A DNA stretch of 40,735 nucleotides from Candidatus Woesearchaeota archaeon (GCA_016203205.1 JACQNE010000026.1:1-40735); one strand, 5' to 3'. Positions 8,084 through 18,303 are shown, numbered from the stretch's first letter. The notes: generated from the sequence alone by a model not told the origin. Translations and numbers: made by a program.

Positions 8084-9046
8084 TCAGCCGAACTGGAGAA
8101 TGTCTTTCAAGAGATATTCTTCACTGACCGTGGCCGCTTCCGTGTCGATAATTAAATCAGAAAATTCATCCTTGATCGTGCGGATAAATTCATTGAATTT
8201 CTGGAAAGAATCAACAATGACACCAATCTCGGCATCCCAGGAAGCAGCAACACGCGCGAAGGAAATGATCTCTTTTCTCTCTTTACAATATTGCAGGAAT
8301 CGGCTTTCTTGGGCAGAAGTAGGATTATCGAAATTGATAAAGACTTTAAAATATTGCAATCCTAAAGCCATGTGGTTGAGATCAATTGAATATTTCAGGA
8401 TGATCTTTTTTTTCTCCATTTTTTTCATCCTTCCTCTGATTACATCGATTGACAAAGCGGTAGTTCTGGCCAATTCTACCAAGTTGCTGCGCGCATTTTT
8501 TAGCAAACCTCCGAGGACTTTGAAGTCGGTCTGGTCGATCTTTTCTGAACTAAGCTGGTTAAATAATATCACTGGTTCAGCATCGGAGGGAAGGAGATAT
8601 TTCTGGGGATAGATCCGCAAGTCAGCCAGGACGCTGATCTCTTTGTTGAGGATTAAATGACGGTATTTGGAGAGCAAGCTGATCTTCTGCTGGAGGAAAT
8701 CTTTGTTACTGCGGGCAAGAATATACATTCCCACATCCCACGCACCCTCACTTACTGCGAACCAGAAAATATTGTGTTGCTTTTTGAGATGGTTATAGAA
8801 TTTATCCCGCTCTTCTGTCTTGCCGCGCACTGTTGCATATAAAGAATAGGCTTGATAACCAAATTGGCTGAGGTCAACGATCGTCACAAAATTGCGGATG
8901 ACCCCCTTATCCTGAAGCTGCTTTATTCTGTAACGTACTGCTTCACGTGATCTGCCGATCCGCTTGGCCAGCCAGGTGTCTGCTGAACGAGAATTTTTGT
9001 CAAGCTCCAACAGTAGTTTTCGGTCAATTGCATCTAATTTGTGCAT
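8084..9046 (-). CDS. Lrp/AsnC-type regulator with two HTH units
   Basis: LDAIDRKLLLELDKNSRSADTWLAKRIGRSREAVRYRIKQLQDKGVI and a second HTH; same architecture as 4617..5612. Confidence 0.85.
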   Translation of the reverse strand: MHKLDAIDRKLLLELDKNSRSADTWLAKRIGRSREAVRYRIKQLQDKGVIRNFVTIVDLSQFGYQAYSLYATVRGKTEERDKFYNHLKKQHNIFWFAVSEGAWDVGMYILARSNKDFLQQKISLLSKYRHLILNKEISVLADLRIYPQKYLLPSDAEPVILFNQLSSEKIDQTDFKVLGGLLKNARSNLVELARTTALSIDVIRGRMKKMEKKKIILKYSIDLNHMALGLQYFKVFINFDNPTSAQESRFLQYCKERKEIISFARVAASWDAEIGVIVDSFQKFNEFIRTIKDEFSDLIIDTEAATVSEEYLLKDILQFG

Positions 9047-9181
9047 ATTATAGGTAAATTGGGGATTCTATTTAAATATTTCCATTTTTTGGTCAAAAAT
9101 CAAAAGAAAGTTTTATTTATAGGGGCGGCAGTTCAGTACCTACAAAATAGTGATAAAACATCACGGAGATAAATACAAAAA

Positions 9182-10372
9182 ATGAAAATAACAGAAATAT
9201 GGAGTAAAATCTTCGGCAGATCTGTCGAAACAGGGAGTGCCGAAACAGTGAGTAAACCCGCAAAATTGGTTGGGTATATGAGTGACGCTTCACTGGAAGC
9301 AGCAATCGGAGGGATTTGTGCATCTGGCTGCGGCTGTTCACGCCACCCCGCAAGGGTAATTTATGGGAAAGCTGCCGTCGGCCGGGAAGGAGAAGAGCTG
9401 CTGACATTGTACAGAAAACTAGAACCTCATCTTCATAGCTATTGCTCCACCACGAGATCGAGTAGTACCAGTAGCAGCAGGGATATCGTTGAGAAAATAT
9501 TTGATATTGCCCTTGGCAGGTTAACCGCTGCGGAACCAGAAAGAGTTTTGGAAGCAGTAGAGACGTGTAGATATATTGCTCGTACGGGAAGAGGAGATAC
9601 ATCTCGAAAGTTAGAGAAAGAATTAGGAGAAGCAGTAAAAAGCAAAATCCCAGTGATCGCCTCGTCAGGACGATATCGGACGGCGCTGGCCTTGCTTGAA
9701 TATGAATGCCGGAGCTGCGATGCAGAAGCTACAGTAATGGCCGCCCTTTATTTTCCCAAAGCGGTTAAGGAATTAAAAGCAGCCACAGAAGAAAAGAAGC
9801 TGGAAGAGTTTCTTGGAATGGCAATATCCGCCGAAAGAAGTGATCTTGAATCGAGAGCAAGAAAAGCAATTGCCTCTTTGAATGGGAGCAAACCAGCAGA
9901 TAAAACTTTGCTTCAGAGAATTAGATCATTCGCTGGAACATTCCACGATACATGTTCATCTGAGCGAAGAGGAGCAGAAAGAACCAAAAAAGAAGAATAC
10001 GAGAAGATAGAACGACCTTATCTGGGAGCAATTAAGCCGATAGAAGAAAAGATAGCGACTTTAGAGAGAGTAAAACGAAGGCTACCAGAATGTGAGCATG
10101 CTGAGCATGCGTCGCTTGATCGCGAATTGGAAAGTCATAAAGCAAAACTGAAAGGCGAAGAAGAACGATTCACTGGACAGAAAACAGAACTTGAAAGACC
10201 ATTGCGAGAGCTAGATCTGAAGAGCGAAGAATTTTCAGATTATGTAGATCGAGCAGTGTCCAAAATAAAAGGAAGAACGATGACTAAAGAAGAATATCGT
10301 ACTCTTTCTCAGAAGATGAGAAAGAGCGAGAAGGATTTTGCTCGGTACCTTAAATGGAGGCGTGGGGATTAG
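9182..10372 (+). CDS. Hypothetical protein with coiled-coil C-terminal half
   Basis: 396-aa ORF, charged heptad-like C-terminal region. Confidence 0.65.
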   Translation: MKITEIWSKIFGRSVETGSAETVSKPAKLVGYMSDASLEAAIGGICASGCGCSRHPARVIYGKAAVGREGEELLTLYRKLEPHLHSYCSTTRSSSTSSSRDIVEKIFDIALGRLTAAEPERVLEAVETCRYIARTGRGDTSRKLEKELGEAVKSKIPVIASSGRYRTALALLEYECRSCDAEATVMAALYFPKAVKELKAATEEKKLEEFLGMAISAERSDLESRARKAIASLNGSKPADKTLLQRIRSFAGTFHDTCSSERRGAERTKKEEYEKIERPYLGAIKPIEEKIATLERVKRRLPECEHAEHASLDRELESHKAKLKGEEERFTGQKTELERPLRELDLKSEEFSDYVDRAVSKIKGRTMTKEEYRTLSQKMRKSEKDFARYLKWRRGD

Positions 10373-10476
10373 GAAGAACGGGACGATTAGACCGTACTCC
10401 CTCTTAGAGGAAGAATTGTTCCAGAGGATAAGTGAGAGCTTGAGATAGAAATAAAATAATGAGGAAATAAACAAAA

Positions 10477-11058
10477 ATGACTGAATATATTGTACGTATG
10501 TGGATCGAAGGGAGAGGACATACCCTGGAGTCTCCTAGTTTAGCATATTGTTTGGCTGATGATGAACTTTCAGGTTCTCTTTTAATAGGAGGAGAATCGT
10601 TATGGGCAGAACATAGGCTAGGATTTGAGTCGATAAGCGGGAAGAGGATAGATGCTGCTGTCGGAAAAATGGTTGGAGGCCTGAAATATCTTCTGGAACA
10701 TGAACGTGGGGGGAAGATCAGAGAATTTAGAGCTGAATACGTTCCGGCTTTTGAAGACCCGGCTGCAGGATGGGATGAACTCCGCGCAGACCTTGATCTG
10801 TCTAGGCCGACCTATGGCCGTTTGGGGGAATTAATTGAATCAGCAGCAGAAGCGCCAGGCATTGAGGATCTACGATACTTTCTGGTGCCTCGCAGAGATA
10901 CACAAGAGGATATTGGAGAACGCCAAATCCATAAAGTATGGGATGCCTATCTGCTGGAACGACGAGGATTGACAACGAGAGAGTTTGATGGGATCATCGA
11001 ATATTTCTCAGATCGCCGTTTGCCGATCTCTGAAATTAAGCCTTGGAGTACATTGTAA
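10477..11058 (+). CDS. Hypothetical protein
   Basis: 193-aa ORF co-directional with neighbours. Confidence 0.6.
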   Translation: MTEYIVRMWIEGRGHTLESPSLAYCLADDELSGSLLIGGESLWAEHRLGFESISGKRIDAAVGKMVGGLKYLLEHERGGKIREFRAEYVPAFEDPAAGWDELRADLDLSRPTYGRLGELIESAAEAPGIEDLRYFLVPRRDTQEDIGERQIHKVWDAYLLERRGLTTREFDGIIEYFSDRRLPISEIKPWSTL

Positions 11059-11060
11059 AG

Positions 11061-11456
11061 ATGGAACTGAGAGATATAGAAATCGGCAAAGGGATTATCT
11101 GGGCAGGGTTGATCGGAGCAGCAGCTCTCGGAGTATACGATACCTACGCAGAGCAAATGCCGTTGATTCACGACAACCTTGATAGATTTAGGGAAACGAT
11201 ACCATTAGCGGCGCGCCTGGCAGTTGCGGTTACACCAGAGATTGGGGCGCTGGTTGCAGACTCCCGCCACGAAGATGAAGAATATGAACACACAACTGGT
11301 GTCCTCACCGGTTGTCCAAGATGGACCCCAGTAGGAATAACTGGCCAGATCAGAGATAGTGGAATTACCGCACTATATGCGCCATTTGTCTCTTACATTT
11401 CTGCTGTGGGATTGACTCTGGGAACGATGGAATTGATTTCGAGGTTGTGGGGTTAA
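11061..11456 (+). CDS. Hypothetical protein, possible membrane segments
   Basis: ORF 11043..11456; ATG at 11061 (MELRDIEIGKGIIWAGLIGAAALGVYD) follows the upstream stop. Confidence 0.55.
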   Translation: MELRDIEIGKGIIWAGLIGAAALGVYDTYAEQMPLIHDNLDRFRETIPLAARLAVAVTPEIGALVADSRHEDEEYEHTTGVLTGCPRWTPVGITGQIRDSGITALYAPFVSYISAVGLTLGTMELISRLWG

Positions 11457-11465
11457 AGTGAGGTT

Positions 11466-11885
11466 ATGGAGTTAAAGAAGAAAATACAACTAAAAATGAG
11501 ACCAAAAATAATTGATTTACGCAAAGCCGACGGATATGCAATCACCGACGCAGACCTTGTCGTTGAACAGCTAAGAAAAGATAGAAAATATACGCCCGAT
11601 TTGATGTATCGCGGTTTTGACGGGCGAAGACTAGAGATCATGCTGCAATACGGCACAGATACGCCAACTTCAGATGAAATATACTGCGGTAATGAAGAAG
11701 AATTGCGAAACGGCGGTATCGAAGAAACCGAATGCGCTCTCGCGTATGCACTGCGGCACCCGGTTCCAGCATTGGCGATATATGATAGCTCTCTGCTTGA
11801 TAGGGGACAAGAGAAAGATAGGGTATTTATGGATCCTTCCAAAAAATTAGAAGCGTTAGTTGCAGTGTATCTTCTGAAAGCATAA
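11466..11885 (+). CDS. Hypothetical protein
   Basis: 139-aa ORF immediately downstream of 11061..11456. Confidence 0.55.
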   Translation: MELKKKIQLKMRPKIIDLRKADGYAITDADLVVEQLRKDRKYTPDLMYRGFDGRRLEIMLQYGTDTPTSDEIYCGNEEELRNGGIEETECALAYALRHPVPALAIYDSSLLDRGQEKDRVFMDPSKKLEALVAVYLLKA

Positions 11886-11896
11886 ATAGAATTCGT

Positions 11897-12053
11897 GTAT
11901 TTGTTTAGCTGACGGCAAGGCCAAATGGTGTATCCGAAGATGCTTTAATCCTCGCTTGGTGCGGAAATCTTCCGTCCTATAGCGAGATGCAGAAAAGACA
12001 GAAGCTGATTTCCGCTCGGATGCACGGCCTGCCGAAAAAAGCTAAACAAATAC
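11897..12053. repeat. Hairpin repeat family 1, long variant
   Basis: GTGTATTTGTTTAGCTGACGGCAAGGCC ... GGCCTGCCGAAAAAAGCTAAACAAATAC; flanked on both sides by GAATTCG. Confidence 0.75.
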
Positions 12054-12068
12054 GAATTCGTTAAAAAA

Positions 12069-12566
12069 TTATCTTTGATCTTTCTTTCTTTTTTCCATCT
12101 TCTGATAAATTAAATCAATCACACCGGCAGCTTTTCGAATATTCGATTCCAGATTCAAAATGGTTGTCATTACAAACTTAGGCGAAGATATTACATCGGT
12201 AGCCCGTTTCAATTCCATCCATTTATTTTTTATATGGTTCAATTCTACTTTTAAAGACACTAAAACCTTTCCTCGCTCAAAATCTTTTCCTACATCTCCT
12301 ATAGCTTTTAATAAACCCCTATTGAGAATTTCCAACGGTTCATCTAAATCATTCACGGCAGCATGATATTGAGTGTCTGTAACAGTTGACTTTCCGGTTT
12401 GATGGGTCTTCCCTCGTGTCGTATCAGCATAATCCGCAAAACCGTTACCACCTTCGCCATAGGTATTCCGAAGCTTCTTAAATTTTCTGATAAAAGTTAT
12501 CCAGGCCGCGGGAAACGCCTTTACTTCAACTGCTTGCAATTTTCTTTTAGCTACTCTTCTTAACAT
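12069..12566 (-). CDS. Hypothetical protein, paralog of 33400..33831
   Basis: MLRRVAKRKLQAVEVKAFPAAWITFIRKFKKL shares R+K-L-AVE-K-FP-AWITFI with the other copy. Confidence 0.7.
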   Translation of the reverse strand: MLRRVAKRKLQAVEVKAFPAAWITFIRKFKKLRNTYGEGGNGFADYADTTRGKTHQTGKSTVTDTQYHAAVNDLDEPLEILNRGLLKAIGDVGKDFERGKVLVSLKVELNHIKNKWMELKRATDVISSPKFVMTTILNLESNIRKAAGVIDLIYQKMEKRKKDQR

Positions 12567-12649
12567 AGTTTCAAATAAATACCAAGACTATAAAAATGTT
12601 TGTCACCCCACTCAAAAAGTAAATGATTCCAAAATCCGAAGAATATGTG

Positions 12650-12806
12650 AAACTATCCCACCACGCCAGCAGGAAGTGAGTAGCTCATCTCTTGCGTAAG
12701 ATGTGATTCACGTCGGTTCCGATCAGTTGCCCCTGAGCCGAAGGCGAAAGCACAGCGTGTCTGAAGAGCGTTAGCAACGAAGAAGTTTGAGATTCTGGCG
12801 TAGTTT
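12650..12806. repeat. Structured intergenic region bounded by interrupted inverted repeat
   Basis: AAACTA(8 nt)CGCCAG ... CTGGCGTAGTTT, with internal GTTGC...GCAAC pairing. Confidence 0.4.
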
Positions 12807-12892
12807 AGAAGTTTGCATAGTATCTTTAAAGTAGTAAATAAACCAAAAGCTTTAAATATTGGCCGTTATAACTATCAGTAAGGTGAATAAAA

Positions 12893-13375
12893 ATGAACTA
12901 CATTCCACATGCAAAAGGATTGACAGAAGAACTTTTAACGAGAGATATTAATATAACCGTAGGCGACCCTACAGAAAAAATGGCACTCGATAGATTTCAT
13001 AGATTAACGAGTTATCCAATATTTGATGGAGAAAGACAACTAGGTGTTGTCGAAGTTAATTCTTGGGACGCAAGAGGTATTACACAAGTAGACCATGTTG
13101 CGTATGACGGTATTATCCCCGGTTATATGGGTGAGAAGAATATCAGTATGACAGCAACTGCATCAAGAACATTAGACATAAGTGATCCAGAATATTTAAG
13201 GTCTAGAACTCTCACAGAGCCAAACAATACTTTTGAAAATCCGTTATATAGACATGACGGGTACGCTTTGAAATTGGCAGATCATGAGGTCGATGGTCTA
13301 AAGAGAATAGTTTTAAGTGAAGAAAGTGCAATGCAACTTGAAAGAGATTTAGAAAGAATACGAATGAGAAAATAA
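12893..13375 (+). CDS. Hypothetical protein
   Basis: 160-aa ORF with TTTAAATATTGG TATA-like box about 40 nt upstream. Confidence 0.65.
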   Translation: MNYIPHAKGLTEELLTRDINITVGDPTEKMALDRFHRLTSYPIFDGERQLGVVEVNSWDARGITQVDHVAYDGIIPGYMGEKNISMTATASRTLDISDPEYLRSRTLTEPNNTFENPLYRHDGYALKLADHEVDGLKRIVLSEESAMQLERDLERIRMRK

Positions 13376-13478
13376 AACGCCAACCTCTTTTTTTATTATT
13401 TCTTCAAATTTTTAATTTGATTGTTGTTTAGCCAGAACCTCAATCACCTTTATATATCTCCCTTCTCTCCTTGCACAG

Positions 13479-16028
13479 ATGAAAAAAGAGGTGCCGATCT
13501 GGACACTGCCCGCAGAGAAAGCTTTCGCCCTGACCGATTCGTCGTCCCAAGGCCTGACTCATCACGAAGCCACTCTCCGCCTGCAGAAATATGGCCAGAA
13601 TGAGTTTACAGAAGAAAAACGCCAGGCAGCAGGGCTGATTTTCCTGCTCCAGTTCCGCAGCCCATTGGTCTTCATCCTGATCATTGCGGCGATTATCTCT
13701 TATTTCCTGGAACAGCATCTCGATGCCATTGTCATTTTAGGTATTGTTGTCCTCAACGCCGGCCTGGGCTTCTACCAGGAGTACAAAGCAGAGCGTTCTT
13801 TGCGGGAACTGCGCAAGTATATCGCTCACTTTAATCATGTCCTCAGGAATGGAACCGTCATTTCGATCAACAGCAAGGAGATCGTTCCCGGGGACATTGT
13901 CTATTTCCGCAGGGGAGATATTATTCCCGCTGATCTGCGTCTTCTTCAAGTCCAAAATTTTGCCGTTGATGAATCGGCGCTGACTGGCGAATCTTTCCCC
14001 GTAGAAAAGATAACGTCTCCGCTTAAAACAGAAACTGCACTTCCCCATAGTCTCAAAAACATGGCTTTCGCCGGGGCAACGGTCACCAGCGGCACAGCGG
14101 AAGGTGTAGTCATCACGACCGGCAACAAGACTTTTCTGGGGAAAACTGCCCGCTCAATCACTAAAGAAGAGACGCACGGCGAATTTCATAAAGGGATCAT
14201 CAAGTTCAGCAATTTTCTGCTGAAAATGGTTCTGATCACGACAATTATCGTTTTTGCGGTGAATGCCTTCCTCGCGAAGGGAATTATTACTTCGTTTCTC
14301 TTTGCCATCGCTCTCGCCGTGGGCATCACACCGGAAGTCCTGCCGATCATCATCACCGTTGCATTGTCCAACGGCGCGCAGAAGATGGCCAAACAAAAAG
14401 TGATCATCAAAAAACTAGCTTCGATTGAAGATATCGGCAACATGGATGTTCTGTGTACGGACAAGACCGGGACAGTAACAGAAGGAACAATTTCCCTCTC
14501 TTCGTTCATCGATCTGCAGGATACACCAGATAAGAAAATTCTTCTCTACGGATTGCTCTGCAATTCCATCAAGAAAGAAAAACAGCATCATTCGTTTGAA
14601 AACCCGATCGATCGGGCGATCAGTGAAAGTCCGGCAGCGAAAGATCTTGCTCCTGAAATCCAGCGGTATCAACTGCTCCAGGAGAACGAATTTGATTACA
14701 GCCGGAGGAGGATGAGCGTTCTCGTTGCAACAGAAAAGATAAAGCTGTTGATCGTCAAAGGTGCCGCCGAATCATTGCTCGCCCAATGCACAAGCACCAG
14801 CGCTGGTGGCAGCATCACGCCGGCCCGCCGAACTCAGATCGAACAAAAAATAAGAGAGTATGAACAAAGTGGACTTAAGCCGATCGCCATCGCCGAAAAA
14901 AAGATCTCTGGGAAAAAAGCCGGAAAAGAAGAAGAGAATAAACTGACGCTCCGCGGTTTCCTGCTCTTTCACGACCCCCCTAAAAAATCAGCACAGGAAT
15001 CGCTGGAAACCCTTCAGAAGCAGGACGTTCAAGTCAAGATCATCACCGGCGACAGCCCGGAAATCACCCGCCACGTCTGCGGTGAGATCGCTTTCTCCAT
15101 CACCGGCAGCAGGATTATCCTCGGCAGCGAGCTGGAGACGATGAATGAGGGGACATTTAATGCGATGTGCAATAATTACAATGTCTTTGCCCGCGTATCT
15201 CCCGAACAGAAACTGATGATTGTCAAGGCACTTCAGGATCGCGGCCATGTCGTCGGCTTTCTGGGAGACGGGATCAACGATGCGCCGGCGCTGCATCAGG
15301 CGCATATCGGCATTTCCGTCGACAGCGCTTCTTCCGTGGCCAAAGGAACGGCCGACATTATCCTCCTCCACAAGAGCCTGCATGTGCTCATCCAAGGAAT
15401 CCGGGAAGGGAGAAAGACTTTTGGAAATATCATGAAATACATCTTCAATACGGTCAGCGCTAATTTTGGAAATGCGTTCACGATCGCCGCTTCTTCTTTT
15501 TTCCTGCGTTATATCCCTCTTCTTCCCTCACAGATTCTCCTTGCCAATTTCCTTACTGATTTTCCGATGCTCAGCTTATCGACCGACCGCGTCGATGAAG
15601 ATTTGCTGCACAAGCCGCGGCATTGGGACATCAAATTTATCGGCAAGTTTACCTACGTCTTTGGAGCGATCAGCAGCATCTTTGACCTGCTCTTTCTGCT
15701 GCCGCTGCTGTTAATCTTTAAAGTTACGCCGGAATTATTCCGGACGGCGTGGTTTACCCTCTCAATCTTAACTGAAATAATCGGAACATTCGTTATCCGC
15801 ACACGAAAAGCTTTCTATCAGAGCCGGCCGAGTCTGTGGTTTATTGGCATGTCGATATTTGCCATTGGTTTGACTGTAGTGATTATCACCTCGCCATTTG
15901 GCAACAGGATTTTTCAGTTCGTGAGAATACCGCCGAAGATTCTTCTTTTTAGTTTTGGCATTCTGGTTTTCTATGTGATTGCGTTGGAGATTGCCAAGAG
16001 GAAGTTCTATCGCAAGATTGTGGGGTGA
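13479..16028 (+). CDS. Cation-transporting P-type ATPase (MgtA-like by motif context)
   Basis: DESALTGESFPVEK, GITPEVLPIIITVALSNGAQKMAKQKVIIKKLASIEDIGNMDVLCTDKTGT, GDGINDAPAL. Confidence 0.93.
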   Translation: MKKEVPIWTLPAEKAFALTDSSSQGLTHHEATLRLQKYGQNEFTEEKRQAAGLIFLLQFRSPLVFILIIAAIISYFLEQHLDAIVILGIVVLNAGLGFYQEYKAERSLRELRKYIAHFNHVLRNGTVISINSKEIVPGDIVYFRRGDIIPADLRLLQVQNFAVDESALTGESFPVEKITSPLKTETALPHSLKNMAFAGATVTSGTAEGVVITTGNKTFLGKTARSITKEETHGEFHKGIIKFSNFLLKMVLITTIIVFAVNAFLAKGIITSFLFAIALAVGITPEVLPIIITVALSNGAQKMAKQKVIIKKLASIEDIGNMDVLCTDKTGTVTEGTISLSSFIDLQDTPDKKILLYGLLCNSIKKEKQHHSFENPIDRAISESPAAKDLAPEIQRYQLLQENEFDYSRRRMSVLVATEKIKLLIVKGAAESLLAQCTSTSAGGSITPARRTQIEQKIREYEQSGLKPIAIAEKKISGKKAGKEEENKLTLRGFLLFHDPPKKSAQESLETLQKQDVQVKIITGDSPEITRHVCGEIAFSITGSRIILGSELETMNEGTFNAMCNNYNVFARVSPEQKLMIVKALQDRGHVVGFLGDGINDAPALHQAHIGISVDSASSVAKGTADIILLHKSLHVLIQGIREGRKTFGNIMKYIFNTVSANFGNAFTIAASSFFLRYIPLLPSQILLANFLTDFPMLSLSTDRVDEDLLHKPRHWDIKFIGKFTYVFGAISSIFDLLFLLPLLLIFKVTPELFRTAWFTLSILTEIIGTFVIRTRKAFYQSRPSLWFIGMSIFAIGLTVVIITSPFGNRIFQFVRIPPKILLFSFGILVFYVIALEIAKRKFYRKIVG

Positions 16029-16094
16029 GATTAGATTCTGGAGTAAATGGCTGATTATAGAAAGAGATTTAAACTTTGATGATTCTGGGATGAT

Positions 16095-17207
16095 GTGAGC
16101 CAAAAAGAATTAGATTTTATTGAAATGCAAGAACTCCTGCCCGGAGTCATCGCAGAATTGGAGGAACTAAAAAAGAGATATCAAAGAGCAGATTGGACAG
16201 AAACAAACGAAATTATTATACGGGATGGGTTTCTTAGTAAAAGTAAAAAAAAAAGAGCAAGAGAAGAAAATCTGCCGTTTGATGACCTCATCGGGAATTT
16301 ACATTTGCTTTCTGAAAAGTTAGAAGAATTCCTTCGATGGGAGAATCTGATCAAAGAGAATGTCCCATTAATCACAAATTTTGCTCACCGGCTGACCATA
16401 CTCATTCGAGAGATTGGTGAGATAGAACAAAAGATAAAGAAGATTCTTCAGAAAGATATGGCATATCAATATTCTACAATGTCCGAACACGATTTAAAAT
16501 CACTAAGACAAACGCTGGATCTGCCTAAACTTAAAAGAATTGTTGAATTAAGCAAAGAATTAGCCGCGGAATGTACGAAAGCCAATCAAGTCAATTCTCA
16601 AGAAATTGCTTTGACTGCCCATGCTAGAACCATCCTCAAAAAGAAGAGTTTTGGAATATTTAACACTGGTGGAACGCTGAGTGACATTATATCTCGGATA
16701 GAAAGATATAGTGGGGATTTCTATAAGAGGGGGAAAGAGGATTTCTCGCACGGGGTGGATAATCTGTTTTCAGAAATAGCACGTATTGCACGATTAGGTT
16801 ATGATTCCCTACCTAATAAATTACCAAAATCAGATGCATTTTTTAGATTAATCCCAGAAGCCAACGAAATAATTCGACAGGAAGACCGTGAAGAAAAGCT
16901 TCTGTCGCTGATGTTAAAGTATCATCAAAAGAGATTAATGGAAATAGAACAAGCCCTGAACAAAGCGGCAGAACAGATCACTTCATTGACCATAGAAAGT
17001 GACAGCAGGTATTTTTCTTACATCAGGGGAATCAGAACCACTCAGGATCTCGAGAAGCGCATTAAATTAATTTCCCAAGCCCTCGCCGATCTCCGTTCGG
17101 CGGCCCAAAGTTACATCAAAAAAAGTAAGGGGGCATTGGCGGTAATTTCAGAAAAAGGGAATTTATCTTTGAGCGCAGCAGGACATTTATCCGAACCAAA
17201 AGGATGA
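16095..17207 (+). CDS. Hypothetical coiled-coil protein, tandem paralog 1
   Basis: GTG start; ENVPLITNFAHRLTILIRE and C-terminal VISEKGNLSLSAAGHLSEPKG shared with next gene. Confidence 0.7.
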   Translation: MSQKELDFIEMQELLPGVIAELEELKKRYQRADWTETNEIIIRDGFLSKSKKKRAREENLPFDDLIGNLHLLSEKLEEFLRWENLIKENVPLITNFAHRLTILIREIGEIEQKIKKILQKDMAYQYSTMSEHDLKSLRQTLDLPKLKRIVELSKELAAECTKANQVNSQEIALTAHARTILKKKSFGIFNTGGTLSDIISRIERYSGDFYKRGKEDFSHGVDNLFSEIARIARLGYDSLPNKLPKSDAFFRLIPEANEIIRQEDREEKLLSLMLKYHQKRLMEIEQALNKAAEQITSLTIESDSRYFSYIRGIRTTQDLEKRIKLISQALADLRSAAQSYIKKSKGALAVISEKGNLSLSAAGHLSEPKG

Positions 17208-17257
17208 AGCTAAACAGATTACCAAAAAGTTATAAATACCGATTGATCTTTAATACC

Positions 17258-18298
17258 ATGGATAAAAAATATCACGATGATCTTTTTAATGAGATAAATG
17301 ATTATCTGCCGAAAGTACTGCGAGAATTGGCAAAGTTGAAGTACAACTATCAAGTTTATGGCGTGGCGCTGGCACGTCCAATTGCAGAAATCTGTGAAGA
17401 CATAAAATTGTTTTCAAAAAGATGGGAAGAATTGCTTGCTTTTGAACAGTTGACCAAAGAAAACGTCCCGTTAATCGCTAATTTTGCCAACCGGCTGATC
17501 TTACTTCTGCAAGAGCTTAACCAGACCGAACAACAGCTAAAAGAAGTGGAGGATAGGTATAACCGGTATCGGCGCGGGGATGAAGTTGCTTACGAAGCTT
17601 CGAGGATTAACCTTAAAACTTATCTCAAAAGAAATATTGACCGGTCAAAACTAAAGACATTTCTCAAATCTCTTGAAAGGCTGGCGGCAGAATGTAAGAC
17701 CACCAGAAAAGTTGAAGCTACGGAGATCGCCTTAACTATTCGGGCAAGAGCGATAATCAAAACTAAAAGTTGGGGGGTATTCGATTCTCCCAAAACGTTA
17801 GACCAAATCTCAAGAAGAGTCTGGAATAGTTTTAAAAAACAAGAGAAAAAACTATTTGGTGGTAGCGGTACATTTTCACGGATTGTGGCTTCTGTACAAC
17901 CATACGTGAGCAACATGGGAAGACCATCGCTTTCAAATATGAATTATTTTATACACTTACTTCCACAAATAATCGCTCTCCTCGAACAGGAAGATCATGA
18001 ACAGAAGATTGTAGAGCTGATGCTACAGCAGCATCAGAAGAACTTAATTGAAGTGGAAAACAGTCTGAATAACACGGCAAAAATGGTTGCTCGGTTGATT
18101 GAGGGGATTGAAAAATCAAAGATTAATGTTTATTATCACCTTGTTGATTATCATCAGCAAATCTCTTCCACCATTGCCAATTTACGTTCAGCCATCCAGG
18201 CTTACGTTAAGGGGAGTGCGGGGGCATTAACGGTGATTTCAGAAAAGGGGAATTTATCTTTGAGCACAGCAGGACATTTATCTGAGCACAAAGGATAA
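17258..18298 (+). CDS. Hypothetical coiled-coil protein, tandem paralog 2
   Basis: Preferred ATG at 17258 (MDKKYHDDLFNEINDYLPKVLRELAKLKYNYQ) about 25 nt after TTATAAATA; aligns with start of paralog 1. Confidence 0.7.
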   Translation: MDKKYHDDLFNEINDYLPKVLRELAKLKYNYQVYGVALARPIAEICEDIKLFSKRWEELLAFEQLTKENVPLIANFANRLILLLQELNQTEQQLKEVEDRYNRYRRGDEVAYEASRINLKTYLKRNIDRSKLKTFLKSLERLAAECKTTRKVEATEIALTIRARAIIKTKSWGVFDSPKTLDQISRRVWNSFKKQEKKLFGGSGTFSRIVASVQPYVSNMGRPSLSNMNYFIHLLPQIIALLEQEDHEQKIVELMLQQHQKNLIEVENSLNNTAKMVARLIEGIEKSKINVYYHLVDYHQQISSTIANLRSAIQAYVKGSAGALTVISEKGNLSLSTAGHLSEHKG

Positions 18299-18303
18299 AC
18301 ACC

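Noticed and set aside
9117-9602. Antisense ORFs such as 9117..9602, 1805..2137, 15296..15481, 34387..34779
   Set aside because: Lie opposite well-supported genes, composition not protein-like; treated as spurious.
13479-16028. Naming the P-type ATPase mgtA
   Set aside because: Motif context is MgtA-like but ion specificity cannot be assigned from sequence reading alone.
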